A stretch of DNA of 64,000 nucleotides, taken from assembly GCA_902806335.1 (NCBI GenBank), contig CADCWG010000086.1, positions 30,867 through 94,866 of the forward strand, read 5' to 3'. A model generated the notes under the pieces. The model did no database searches and was not told the DNA's origin. It worked only from the letters and a program-made list of their open reading frames with translations. The translations under genes and the position numbers were made by a program. Each line of letters begins with the position of its first letter. The first letter of the stretch is position 1. The stretch comes from an uncultured Thermomicrobiales bacterium (GTDB taxonomy: Bacteria; Chloroflexota; Chloroflexia; Thermomicrobiales; UBA6265). This document shows, in pieces, positions 27,810-36,201 of the stretch.

Positions 27810-28340
27810 GTGGAGGCCGAGTCCCGCGATTACCAGAACGTGATCGACCAGGCGCTGCAGTTGGTCTACAGCCACCATCACCGCCTGGTCTCGCAGCTCT
27901 ACCCGTCCGCCTTCGTGGCGCTCGGCCTCGAGCAGCTACGGGGTGGGCCACTGGGCGAGGATCTCTCCCGGCTCGGGAAGATCGCCCGCGGGCAGACGCG
28001 CGAGGCGAAGGAGACGGTCCTCGAGGCGATCGACTCCGTCCTCCAGCTCCTGTTCTGGCCCGCCGCCGCCGACGACTACTCGGTGCCGCGGTCCTTCTGG
28101 GACACCGAGCTCGGCCGGATGATGGCGCTGGCCAAGTACCGCGCCTTCGAGCCGAGTGAGCTGGTGAGTATCGGGAACGCCGCGCAGCAGCTGGGCGTCA
28201 CCCGTCCGACCATCTACCGCTGGATGGACGACCGGACACTCAACTACGTGCGCGACGACATGAGCGGGCGCACCTTCGTGGTCCGCCGCGACATCGACAA
28301 CCTCAAGCGCGTGGCCCAGGAGCTTGATGTCGAGGCCTGA
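27810..28340 (+). CDS. Helix-turn-helix DNA-binding protein (excisionase/MerR-like)
   Basis: A 176-residue protein. The C-terminal 60 residues form an excisionase-type winged HTH: SIGNAAQQLGVTRPTIYRWMDD followed by RTFVVRRDIDNLKRVA. The first 110 residues are helical and conserved-looking (DQALQLVYSHHHRLVSQLYP, LEQLRGGPLGEDLSRLG) and may sense a ligand or mediate dimerisation. The start is the GTG at 27810, with AAGGAG five bases upstream of the coding start region (27799-27803). It has its own strong promoter and a perfect terminator hairpin, so it is a single-gene unit that is probably well expressed. The targets are unknown; self-regulation through the upstream repeat is possible. Confidence 0.85.
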   Translation: MEAESRDYQNVIDQALQLVYSHHHRLVSQLYPSAFVALGLEQLRGGPLGEDLSRLGKIARGQTREAKETVLEAIDSVLQLLFWPAAADDYSVPRSFWDTELGRMMALAKYRAFEPSELVSIGNAAQQLGVTRPTIYRWMDDRTLNYVRDDMSGRTFVVRRDIDNLKRVAQELDVEA

Positions 28341-28368
28341 TCCCCAGTCGGACCAATAGGACGGCACC

Positions 28369-28398
28369 GCGACGCCGGGGCATCAGCCCCGGCGTCGC
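28369..28398 (+). terminator. Terminator hairpin after the HTH gene
   Basis: A perfect 12-bp stem (GCGACGCCGGGG / CCCCGGCGTCGC) with a six-base loop CATCAG, 29 bases after the stop codon. The following TGCTCT is only weakly T-rich. Confidence 0.75.
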
Positions 28399-28837
28399 TG
28401 CTCTATGGCTTCCATAGGTGCGGGTGGTGGGTGGCCGATCGGCGGCCGGCCCGGGCCGATCAACCGGAGATCCCGCCTTCTGGCGGTGTGAGCGAGCACC
28501 GCCGCTCAGGCTGGTCCGGGGCCAGCCTTGCGGCTCGGACGTGGGGCCGGCCGAAGCCGGCTGACGCAGGCGGAACGTCTGCCAGTCGACGCCCCATCAC
28601 TTGCCCAGGAACCGGAGCGCTGGAGCCAGTGAGGTCGAGGCTCGTTGAGAGCGGATCGGGCCACCGCCCTCCCGAAACTCCACCGACTCGACGAACGGTC
28701 TATCGGCGTCGGGCCGTGGTCGAAGGCCCCACCACCGAACACCGTCCGACCGTTCTCGTAAGTTCCGTTGGAGTCGTGACGGGGCCACCTCGATCTCGAT
28801 GGCCACCTCCGAGCCGACGTGGAGCCGGGGAGCGCCG
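28399..28837. other. Intergenic region between the convergent HTH and alr genes
   Basis: About 440 bases. Open frames here are Arg/Pro/Ser-rich without domain features. I see no RNA gene or clear regulatory element. Confidence 0.45.
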
Positions 28838-30109
28838 TCAGCGGTCGCTTGCCGGCCTGCCCGGTTCGTCGACGAGAAGTCGGAGCCCGGCCAGGTCTTC
28901 GATGGCCGTCGGTCTTCCCCCCTGGAGGTAGACCCGGAGGACCCGTGCCGAGATACCCGCGGCGACCTCGTAGGGAATCGTGCCCAACTGCTTGGCGAGG
29001 TGCGCCAGCGATGTCGGCGGCTCGTCGCCGCCAGCGACGAGCACCTCGGAGCCCGTGGTGGCCCCCGTCCCCGCCGGGAGCGCGATGACCGTCTGGTCCA
29101 TGCTGATCCGCCCGAGCACCGGCGCGACCTTGCCTCCGACGCGCATCGCACCCAGCCCCGAGAGCCCGCGCCGGTAGCCATCCGCGTAGCCGACCGGGAT
29201 CAGCGCCGCCAGTTCTGCCCGATCTGACCGGTACGTTCGCCCGTAGCCGACGGTATCGCCGGGCGCGAGGCGAATGACCCGGGTGATGCGGCTCACCAGC
29301 CCGAGGGCCGGCCGCATTCCCACCGGCAGCGGTTCGCCCTCGATCGCCGGCAGCCCGTAGAGCGCGATCCCGAGGCGGACCATGGCGTGGGGATGGCGAC
29401 CGCGAACGATCGCCGCGCTGTTCGCCGCGTGCACCGTCTGGGGGACGATGCCTTCGGCCGCGAGGAGCGCGACGCAGTCGCGGAGCGCGGCGTCCTGCGC
29501 GGCGGTGAAGGCTGGGCTGGGGCCGTCGGCGTCGGCGAAGTGGGTCATCACCGCGGCGAGGGACAGACCCGGCGTTCGCGCCACGCGGCGCGCGACGGCC
29601 ACCGCGGTCTCCGGTGGCGCGCCGAAGCGTCGCATCCCGGTGTCGACCTTGACGTGGACCTGTACTGGCAGCGCCTGGTCCGATGCCCGGGCCCTGGAAG
29701 CCACCAGGTCGACAAACGCCGGATCCACCAGCGTCAGGCTCAGGGCCGCCTCGATGGCGGTGGCCACCTCTGAGGGGTCGACGGGCCCAAGGACGAGGAT
29801 CGGCGCCCGTAGGCCGGCGCGCCGGAGCGCCAGGCCCTCGTCGACGGTCGCGACCGCGAGGTGCTTGGCTCCCGCGGCGACAGCCGCCCGGGCGACCATG
29901 GTGGCCCCGTGGCCGTAGCCGTTCGCCTTGACGACCGCCATCACGGCCGCCGGCGCGGCGAGGGTGCGGGCGGCGCCGACGTTGGCCGTGATCGCGTCCA
30001 GGTCGACGACGGCCCGCGTGGGACGACCCGGCACCTCCCAGGCGGGCGACGCCGCCGCGGCCCAGGCCCCGGCCCGGGATGGCCGGACTCCCTCGGTGCG
30101 GGACCTCAC
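28838..30109 (-). CDS. alr: Alanine racemase
   Basis: Interconverts L- and D-alanine for peptidoglycan, PLP-dependent. The 423-residue protein has the PLP lysine Lys61 in MAVVKANGYGHGA, VKVDTGMRRFG, the catalytic tyrosine region DTVGYGRTY, and PVGYADGYRRGLSG. GRISMDQTVI and the C-terminal IPYEVAAGIS are also present. The N-terminal 28 residues extend beyond the usual start and may be partly non-native, though the GTG at 30109 overlaps the CBS-gene stop (GTGA), which supports it by coupling. It is the last gene of the nnrD-CBS-alr group, an arrangement recalling the common nnrD-alr neighbourhood. Confidence 0.96.
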   Translation of the reverse strand: MRSRTEGVRPSRAGAWAAAASPAWEVPGRPTRAVVDLDAITANVGAARTLAAPAAVMAVVKANGYGHGATMVARAAVAAGAKHLAVATVDEGLALRRAGLRAPILVLGPVDPSEVATAIEAALSLTLVDPAFVDLVASRARASDQALPVQVHVKVDTGMRRFGAPPETAVAVARRVARTPGLSLAAVMTHFADADGPSPAFTAAQDAALRDCVALLAAEGIVPQTVHAANSAAIVRGRHPHAMVRLGIALYGLPAIEGEPLPVGMRPALGLVSRITRVIRLAPGDTVGYGRTYRSDRAELAALIPVGYADGYRRGLSGLGAMRVGGKVAPVLGRISMDQTVIALPAGTGATTGSEVLVAGGDEPPTSLAHLAKQLGTIPYEVAAGISARVLRVYLQGGRPTAIEDLAGLRLLVDEPGRPASDR

Positions 30110-30690
30110 CCGAGGGTCGACCCCGTGCCTCGCGGCTGGGCCTCGCTGACGTCGGAGACCCCCTCCGACTCGAGCCTGGCGATGACCCGGACGAGGTCGG
30201 CTCGGCTCACGATCCCGATGAGTCGCCCGGTGGCGTCGACCACGGGGACCGGGTTCACCCGCCGGTCGAGCATCAGCGTCGCGACCTGCGACAGGGTGGC
30301 GGTCGACCGGATGTTGTAGACCGGCGAGGTCATCAGGTCGGCGGCGGTGGTGGCGAGCACGTGCCGGATCTCGTCGTCGTAGTCTCGGCCGGCGTCGGCG
30401 AGGAAGAGCGCGTCAAGGAACGGCACGACCGTCGGCAGTTCGACGTCCGCCTCGCGGGCGATCAGGTCGGACTCGGTGATGATGCCCACGATCTCGTCCC
30501 CGTCGAGGACGGGCACCCCGGGCAGCCCGGACTCGGCGAGGGTCCGGGCGACCGTGGCAATCGAGTCACCCGGGCGCACGGTCGGGACATCGGCGCGCAT
30601 CAGCGCGCCGACGCGGGGTGTGTCGTCGGGCGCGTCGTCCGACGCGTTCGTCCCGTGGGCCGCGGTGCGCTCCGTCGGGGGCTCAGGCAC
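30106..30690 (-). CDS. CBS domain-containing protein
   Basis: A 194-residue protein with a pair of CBS motifs (a Bateman module), about residues 28-80 and 115-172. Typical runs are VGALMRADVPTVRPGDSIA, LPGVPVLDGDEIVGIITESDL, AADLMTSPVYNI and NPVPVVDATGRLIGIVSRADL. A 30-residue insert lies between the repeats. CBS pairs bind adenosine nucleotides and sense energy state. The N-terminal 25 residues are acidic and low in complexity. The gene overlaps nnrD by eight bases and alr by four, so the three are likely translated together. No enzyme domain is attached and the target is unknown. Confidence 0.9.
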   Translation of the reverse strand: MPEPPTERTAAHGTNASDDAPDDTPRVGALMRADVPTVRPGDSIATVARTLAESGLPGVPVLDGDEIVGIITESDLIAREADVELPTVVPFLDALFLADAGRDYDDEIRHVLATTAADLMTSPVYNIRSTATLSQVATLMLDRRVNPVPVVDATGRLIGIVSRADLVRVIARLESEGVSDVSEAQPRGTGSTLG

Positions 30691-31801
30691 CGTCGGCTCC
30701 CTCGGCCTCGAGGGCGGCGATCTCGGCGGCGATCGCCAGCGGCAGGTCGCCGGCGACGAGCCCGAGCGTGCCGGTCCGCGCCTCGAGGCGACGCGCGGCC
30801 CGGGTGCCGAGCAAGACCGCCAGGCCCGCCGCGTCCAGCGGCGCGAGCCCCTGCGCGAGGAGCGCGCCGATGGTCCCGGCCAGGACGTCCCCCGTCCCGG
30901 CGGAAGCCAGCGAGGTTGGGGCGTCGTCCGCGACCAGCGTCCGCTCGCCGTCGGTCACCACCGTGTAGCCGTACTTGAGGACCACCACCTGGCCGGCGTC
31001 GCGGGCGGCCGCCCTGGCGGCGGCCACCGGGTCGGCGGTGATCTCCTCGGTATCCCGACCGGTCAGCCGGGAGAGCTCCCCTGGGTGCGGCGTCAGCACC
31101 GCCATGCCCGGCGTGAGGAGTGTCGTCCACGCCTCCTGCTTGGCCAGCCAGTTCAGGCCGTCGGCGTCGACGACGATCGTCTTGCCCTGCACCACCGGCC
31201 CGGCGGGGGTGTCCTCGGCCGCCGTGGCGCTCCTGGTCGGCGCGGCCTCGCGGCCGGTCGAGAAGCCGAGCGAGGAGGAGCGCGAGGAGCCTGCGGACCC
31301 GGAGGAGCCGGCGAACCCGATCGCCGTCGCGTTGCCGCGAGCCGTGCCGAAGAGGGCGCCCAGGAGCCCCGCGGTCGACTCGTCGTCGCCGAGGCCGGGG
31401 CCGACCACGAGCGCCGTCGCCTTCTCCAGCTTCCCGGCGATCTCCTCGACCGCCCGCCGGGCACCCGCGACCGACTCGGTCTCCGGGAGCGGCACGTAGG
31501 CCGCCTCGAGCACCGCCGGGGCGATGGCGCCGACGATCCCGCGCGGCACGGCGAGGACCACGATCCCCGCGCCGGCCCGCCCCGCCGCCTGCGCACAGAG
31601 CGCCGCGGCGCCGACGTAGGAGGGGGACCCGGCCACGATGACCAGGCCGCCGACGCCCCACTTGTGGGCTCCGGCGACTCGCCTAGGCAGGACGCGCCGG
31701 GCAAACGCCGCGTCGATCGTCCGGTCGTTCGGTCCGAGGGTCGGGCGCGACGCCTCGGCCGTCGTCGCGCTCCCCGCTGTCGGACTTGCCTGCGTCGTCA
31801 C
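30683..31801 (-). CDS. nnrD: ADP/ATP-dependent NAD(P)H-hydrate dehydratase with a Ser-rich insert
   Basis: Repairs damaged NAD(P)H hydrates. This is a stand-alone C-terminal (YjeF_C/carbohydrate kinase) domain of 372 residues. Motifs seen: HKWGVGGLVIVAGSPSYVGA, LVVGPGLGDDEST (residues 131-143), VVDADGLNWLA (210-220), LTPHPGELSRLTG, LKYGYTVVTDG, and the catalytic SAGTGDVLAGTIGALLAQG. A low-complexity stretch at about residues 160-202 (Gly/Ser/Ala then Thr/Ala/Glu) is unusual; relatives have a short loop there. The epimerase half (NnrE) is absent from the gene and window. The start ATG is 88 bp after acpS. Confidence 0.92.
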   Translation of the reverse strand: MTTQASPTAGSATTAEASRPTLGPNDRTIDAAFARRVLPRRVAGAHKWGVGGLVIVAGSPSYVGAAALCAQAAGRAGAGIVVLAVPRGIVGAIAPAVLEAAYVPLPETESVAGARRAVEEIAGKLEKATALVVGPGLGDDESTAGLLGALFGTARGNATAIGFAGSSGSAGSSRSSSLGFSTGREAAPTRSATAAEDTPAGPVVQGKTIVVDADGLNWLAKQEAWTTLLTPGMAVLTPHPGELSRLTGRDTEEITADPVAAARAAARDAGQVVVLKYGYTVVTDGERTLVADDAPTSLASAGTGDVLAGTIGALLAQGLAPLDAAGLAVLLGTRAARRLEARTGTLGLVAGDLPLAIAAEIAALEAEGADGA

Positions 31802-31888
31802 GGTCTGCTTCCCCTACTCCGGTCGCCCCGACCCTGGTCGTAGCGTGCCAGGCGCCGGCGCGTAACCCGTCAATCGTCGTCGCGAACG

Positions 31889-32365
31889 CTAGAGAGGACC
31901 GTCCGTCCCGGTCACAGGACACGGCCGCTCGGCTCCCTCGTCGCGGGCGGTCAGTTGGCCCGCGAGCGTCGCGCCCCGGACCGCCACGACGAACGCCATC
32001 GCGTCAGACCGCGAGTGCGTCAGCGAGACGCTGAAGTGGTCGAGCCCGAGGTGGGCGGCGCGCTCGGCGGCGCGGCCGTGGAGGATGAGCACCGGCTTCC
32101 CGCGCCGGTTCGGAAGGACCTCCATCTCCCGCCAGCGGATCCCGACGATGCCCGTACCGAGGGCCTTCGAGGTGGCCTCCTTGGCGGCGAAGCGGGCAGC
32201 GAGTTCGGGGACCCGCCGGGCATACCGCTCGCGTTCGCGCTCGGTGTAGACGCGGCGCAGGAAGCGCTCGCCGAAGTCTCGCAGGACGCGTTCGATCCGG
32301 GCGATCTCGATGATGTCGACGCCGACCGCGACGGCGCCGCTCGCCTCGGGGTCGAACTCCGGCAC
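31889..32365 (-). CDS. acpS: Holo-[acyl-carrier-protein] synthase
   Basis: Transfers 4'-phosphopantetheine from CoA to acyl carrier protein. Conserved parts are GVDIIEIARIERVL (Mg-binding Asp), RFLRRVYTERER, RFAAKEATSKALGTGI (catalytic Glu and Lys) and the ending FSVSLTHSRSDAMAFVVA. The start is unsure. The frame is open to a TTG at 32506, but the extra N-terminus is low in complexity, while the GTG at 32365 (VPEFDPEASGAV) gives 158 residues. A C-terminal tail of about 30 residues exceeds the usual 125-residue length. It sits between tgt and nnrD on the same strand, as is common for acpS-nnrD pairs. Confidence 0.88.
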   Translation of the reverse strand: MPEFDPEASGAVAVGVDIIEIARIERVLRDFGERFLRRVYTERERERYARRVPELAARFAAKEATSKALGTGIVGIRWREMEVLPNRRGKPVLILHGRAAERAAHLGLDHFSVSLTHSRSDAMAFVVAVRGATLAGQLTARDEGAERPCPVTGTDGPL

Positions 32366-32535
32366 ATACCGGGATGGCGACCGCTTCCCGTCCGTGGCGT
32401 CCCCTCCCCTGGCATCGCGACACCCGCGGCGATCCGCGTCATCCCCATCCGTCCCCGTCGGGTCCTCCGCCGGGCGATTGTAGACCCAGCCCGCCGCGGC
32501 GCCCAACCGGACTCCGCCCGGCCGGGACCGTCGTC

Positions 32536-33723
32536 TCAGACTGCCGGCGCGCCGACGGGGCGGTAGGCGTCGTGGAATCGTCGCCGCTCGGACTGGAAGG
32601 TGCCGCGCTCGATCGCCCGCCGCATCGTCGCCATCTGGCGGGCGAGGAAGCGGAGGTTGTGGACGGAGGCGAGCCGCAGCCCAAGAACCTCCTCCGTGCG
32701 GAGAAGGTGGTGGACATAGGCGGCGGTGAAGCGCGCGCAGGTGGCGCAGTCACAGGTCGGGTCGATCGGCGCGTGGACGTCCCGCCACGCGACGGCACGC
32801 AGGTTGGCGCGCCCGGTCGGCGTGAAGAGCGCGCCGTTGCGGGCGAGTCGCGTCGGGAGCACGCAGTCGAAGAGGTCGATCCCGCGGGCGACCCCCTCCC
32901 AGAGGTCTTCCGGCGAGCCGACCCCCATCAGGTACCGCGGCTTCCCGGGGGGCAGATGCGGGGTGGTCGCTTCCAGCATCGCGGCCATCACCGGCTTGGG
33001 CTCTCCCACGCTCAGCCCGCCGACGGCGCACCCGTCGACCTCCGCCTCGGCGAGCACCATGGCGCTCTGGCGCCGGAGGTCCTCCTCCATCCCGCCCTGG
33101 CTGATCCCGAAGAGGGCGACGCCACGGGCCGGCCCCCCAAGCTCGCGGTGGGTGGCAATGCAGCGCTCCAGCCACCGGGCGGTGCGGGCGGTGGCGTCGG
33201 CGATGGGAGCGCGGGGCGCGGGGAGTCCGATCAGGTGGTCAAAGGCCATGATCACGTCGGCGCCGAAGGCGAGCTGGAGCGCTACCGACCGCTCCGGCGA
33301 CACCGTGTGGAGCGACCCGTCGACGTGAGAGCGGAAGGTCGCACCGTCCTCGGTCACCTTCGTCTGCCCCGCCAGGCTGAAAATCTGGAACCCGCCGCTG
33401 TCGGTCAGCACCGGTCGGTCCCAGCCCATGAAGCGGTGCAGCCCACCGGCGGCGGCGATCAGCTCCGGACCCGGCCGCAGCATCAGGTGGTAGGTGTTGG
33501 CGAGGACGATCTCGGCGCCGGTGCCGGCCACCTCGTCCGGGTGGAGTGTCTTGACGGTCGCCTGGGTGCCGACCGGCATGAAGGCGGGTGTCTCGACGGT
33601 GCCGTGGGGGGTGCTGAGCCGACCCCGCCGTGCCCACGTCACCCCGGTCGTGTCCTCGGCGAGGAGGTCGAAGGTCGCCGGGCCCGACGGGCGGGACGGG
33701 CGGGTGGTAGCTGCGGGTACCAT
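32536..33723 (-). CDS. tgt: tRNA-guanine transglycosylase
   Basis: Exchanges guanine 34 of GUN-anticodon tRNAs for a queuosine precursor. The 395-residue protein has the catalytic Asp108 in LTDSGGFQIFSLAG, the nucleophile Asp in LFDCVLPTRLARNG, FGISQGGMEEDLR and GGLSVGEP. The zinc site CDCATC plus a later His in ASVHNLRFL is intact. At the substrate pocket, where characterised bacterial enzymes have DECxPYP, this one reads FDHLIGLPAP (residues 161-170). Asp162 is kept, but the usual Cys is Leu164. The start ATG at 33723 lies only six bases from the divergent methyltransferase ATG. Other queuosine genes are not in the window. Confidence 0.95.
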   Translation of the reverse strand: MVPAATTRPSRPSGPATFDLLAEDTTGVTWARRGRLSTPHGTVETPAFMPVGTQATVKTLHPDEVAGTGAEIVLANTYHLMLRPGPELIAAAGGLHRFMGWDRPVLTDSGGFQIFSLAGQTKVTEDGATFRSHVDGSLHTVSPERSVALQLAFGADVIMAFDHLIGLPAPRAPIADATARTARWLERCIATHRELGGPARGVALFGISQGGMEEDLRRQSAMVLAEAEVDGCAVGGLSVGEPKPVMAAMLEATTPHLPPGKPRYLMGVGSPEDLWEGVARGIDLFDCVLPTRLARNGALFTPTGRANLRAVAWRDVHAPIDPTCDCATCARFTAAYVHHLLRTEEVLGLRLASVHNLRFLARQMATMRRAIERGTFQSERRRFHDAYRPVGAPAV

Positions 33724-33729
33724 GGCGCC

Positions 33730-34398
33730 ATGCTACGAGGGGACCGACGGACCGATCAAGGGCGACGCCCATCCCGCGGCGGCGTCCGCGTCCGCGTCCA
33801 GCAGTGGGCGTTCGGTGGTCTCTACGGCCCCGGCGCCCGCTGGTACGACCGCTTCACGAGATGGCTCTTCCTCGGCGAGTGGCAACGATGGCAGGAGATC
33901 GTGCTCAGCGACCTCCCCGGCCGGGGGCTCGTGGTCGAGGTCGGCTGCGGGACAGGCAGGCTGGCGTCCGTCGCGTCCTCGGCGGCTCGCCCATGGCTGG
34001 CCACCGATCGGTCGCCGTCGATGCTCGCCGCGGCGCGGAAGCGGGGGCGGCCCGCCGGACCATGGTTCGTCCGGGCCGACGCGGCGCGGCTGCCGCTGGC
34101 GACCGGCACCGCGATCGCGATCGTCTCCACGTTCCCGAGCCGGTACATCGTGCGCCCGGAGGTCGGGGCCGAACTGGCCCGGGTCCTCGCTCCGGGGGCC
34201 GGGCTGGTGGTCGTCCTGAGCGCGGAGCTGGCGGCGTCCGGCCTTCGACGCCGCCTCCGGCGGTGGGCGCTGCGGCGCTTCTACGGCGGGAGCTCAAACC
34301 TGGAGGCGACGTTCGCCGTGCCCGGCTTCGCGGGCAACGTCACGACCGAGAGGTCACGGTGGGGGACCGCGACCGTCTACCGCGGCGGGCCGGCATGA
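33730..34398 (+). CDS. Class I SAM-dependent methyltransferase
   Basis: A 222-residue Rossmann methyltransferase: motif I VVEVGCGTGRLA, motif II WLATDRSPSMLAAAR, acidic VRADAARLPLATG (motif III) and the LAPGAGLVVVLS region. The C-terminal 50 residues are Arg-rich and then beta-type. Substrate is not evident; small-molecule or lipid methyltransferases share this pattern. ATG 33730 is followed by an Arg-rich start, and a GTG about 20 codons later (VRVQQWAFGG) could be the true start. The divergent tgt start six bases away would leave the two promoters inside each other's gene, which also favours a later start. Confidence 0.82.
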   Translation: MLRGDRRTDQGRRPSRGGVRVRVQQWAFGGLYGPGARWYDRFTRWLFLGEWQRWQEIVLSDLPGRGLVVEVGCGTGRLASVASSAARPWLATDRSPSMLAAARKRGRPAGPWFVRADAARLPLATGTAIAIVSTFPSRYIVRPEVGAELARVLAPGAGLVVVLSAELAASGLRRRLRRWALRRFYGGSSNLEATFAVPGFAGNVTTERSRWGTATVYRGGPA

Positions 34399-34455
34399 CC
34401 CGCCCGGGTGTGGCCACCGGCGATCGTTCCCGGCCGTCGTTGTGACCTCGACAAA

Positions 34456-35160
34456 TTAGCCCTGGGCGCGGTTGTACCCGGCCGCCTGCCGACGCTGGCG
34501 CGCCCGCTCGACCGCACTGAGACCGCTCGGCGCGGGAGCCGGTGTCGCGGCGGCGGGACGTTGCACCTTGCTGGCCGGCACCGTCGGCGTCCTCGCCGGA
34601 GCGGGGCTCGGCGTGTCGCCCCCGTCGTCGAGGACCAGCAGGTCCGCGAGGGGATTGGCCTTGGACGCGACAGCGGGTTCGGCCTTCTTGGCCTTCGACA
34701 CCGTCGAGGCGGAACTGGTGCTGGTGCTCGGCTTCGACGTCCCGCCGGCGGCGACCTTTGCGGCTGGGGTCGTCTTTCCCGCGGCGCCGGTCGACTTGAC
34801 GGTAGTCGTCTTGGACGCCGACGTGGTCGACTTGGCGGAGCTCGTCGACTTGGCGGCCGATGACGATTTGGCCGCCGTTCCCTTGCCCACGCCAAGGTCC
34901 CGCTCGACGCTCTTGCCGACGTTCTCGACCTGAGCCTTCATGCCGCGCAGTTCGGTGTTGACCGTGTTCCGGAGGTCGGTAGCGCCGGCCTCGTTCAAGC
35001 TCTTCTCGAACTCGCCGGTGAGGTCGGTGGTCATCCGCCGGAAGTCGCGCACCGCGCGACCCATCTGCCCGGCGACCTCGGGCAGCTTCCCGGGGCCGAA
35101 GATCAGCAGCCCGGCGACGAGGATGATCAGCAACTCGGGGCCGCCGACGCCTGGGATCAT
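34456..35160 (-). CDS. tatA: Twin-arginine translocase TatA/TatE family subunit with long Ser/Thr/Ala/Lys tail
   Basis: Forms the oligomeric pore for export of folded proteins. The N-terminal 60 residues are classical TatA: a short membrane helix (PELLIILVAGLLIF), the FGPGKLPEVAGQMGRAVRDF hinge and an amphipathic helix. A region at residues 45-90 (GEFEKSLNEAG) recalls TatB. From residue 92 to the end, about 140 residues are low complexity (KSTSSAKSTTSASKTTTVK-like runs, then Pro/Ala), far longer than normal TatA of 60-90 residues. The last 20 residues (AVERARQRRQAAGYNRAQG) regain a helical basic pattern. tatC is not in the window. Confidence 0.92.
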   Translation of the reverse strand: MIPGVGGPELLIILVAGLLIFGPGKLPEVAGQMGRAVRDFRRMTTDLTGEFEKSLNEAGATDLRNTVNTELRGMKAQVENVGKSVERDLGVGKGTAAKSSSAAKSTSSAKSTTSASKTTTVKSTGAAGKTTPAAKVAAGGTSKPSTSTSSASTVSKAKKAEPAVASKANPLADLLVLDDGGDTPSPAPARTPTVPASKVQRPAAATPAPAPSGLSAVERARQRRQAAGYNRAQG

Positions 35161-35332
35161 GATCCGTCCTTCGGCGGGGGCTCACGCCGCGATCGGCGAC
35201 CCACCGCTCCGCACCCTACCGTCCGTGGCACAATCTCTTACCGAGTATAGCCACCGTGCGCATCCGGTGGCGACCCGTCCGGACGCCCAGGCAGGGGCAG
35301 GTTGCGGCTGCCTAAGGTAAGGGAGGCCGCCG

Positions 35333-36106
35333 ATGAGGATCCTGCACCGACTGGTCGGGCAGCGCGATGGTCCTGACGGCAACGAGGCGGCCACGGAGAG
35401 CGAGCAGGCGATGCGGATCGTGGTCGGCCTTGGCAACCCGGGACGGGAGTATGCCGGCACGCGGCACAACGTCGGATTCCTCGTCGCCGACGAGCTCGCG
35501 CGGCGGGTCGGCGCCGATGGGTGGCGGAAGAAGTTCCGCGCCGAGCTGACCGAGGGGGCCCTCCAGCCTCCGGGCGAGAAGCTCGTGCTCGTCAAGCCGC
35601 AGACGTTCATGAACCTGAGTGGGAGCGCCGTCGGCGAGGTTGTCCGGTGGTACCACGCGCCGCTGGGCCACCTCCTGGTCGTCCAGGACGACCTCGACCT
35701 CCCCTTCGCCGAGCTGCGCCTGCGGCAGCGGGGAAGCGCCGGTGGCCACAACGGCCTCTCATCGATCATCGCCCAGCTGGGGACCATCGAGGTGGCCCGG
35801 CTGAAGATCGGGATCGGCCGGGGGCGGGGGCGGGTGGACCCGTCCGACCACGTGCTCTCCCGCTTCTCCCGCGAGGAGGAGGCGGACTTGCCGTTCCTGG
35901 TCGGCGCCGCCGCCGATGCAGTCGAGCGCTGGGCGCGGGAAGGGATCGTCGCCGCGATGAACACGACCAACGGCAAGGCCGAGGCCGTCGCGGGGCCGGC
36001 ACCTGCCGCCCGTGCCGCGCCCGCGGACGGCCAGGGTCGCCGTCGCCAACGAGCGGAGCGGCCCAAGGCCGGCACGACGGCGGACACTGCCGATAATCGA
36101 CGGTAG
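35333..36106 (+). CDS. pth: Peptidyl-tRNA hydrolase
   Basis: Releases peptides from peptidyl-tRNAs dropped by ribosomes. Core motifs: RIVVGLGNPGREYAGTRHNVGF (the catalytic His follows TR), LVKPQTFMNLSGSAVGE, VVQDDLDLPFAELRLRQRGSAGGHNG (catalytic Asp) and IGIGRG followed by DHVLSRF. The start at 35333 has a strong AAGGGAGG site six to seven bases upstream and adds 26 residues to the usual N-terminus. The ATG at 35411 matches the family start and has weaker GGAGAGC upstream. The C-terminal 55 residues are an Ala/Arg-rich extension. It is first in a run with hbd-like, mutase-subunit and meaB genes. Confidence 0.95.
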   Translation: MRILHRLVGQRDGPDGNEAATESEQAMRIVVGLGNPGREYAGTRHNVGFLVADELARRVGADGWRKKFRAELTEGALQPPGEKLVLVKPQTFMNLSGSAVGEVVRWYHAPLGHLLVVQDDLDLPFAELRLRQRGSAGGHNGLSSIIAQLGTIEVARLKIGIGRGRGRVDPSDHVLSRFSREEEADLPFLVGAAADAVERWAREGIVAAMNTTNGKAEAVAGPAPAARAAPADGQGRRRQRAERPKAGTTADTADNRR

Positions 36107-36201
36107 TCGGCGGTGACGGCGGGACGCCCACCAGGGTCCGCAAGGCGGACAGCGGGGACGGGGCTGGGCGAGTGGCGCAGTGCGTCGGGGGGAGGTTAGC
36201 G

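Noticed and set aside
32374..33729. In-phase N-terminal extension of the methyltransferase at 33730
   Set aside because: It is antisense to tgt and acpS, and its composition is shadow-like.
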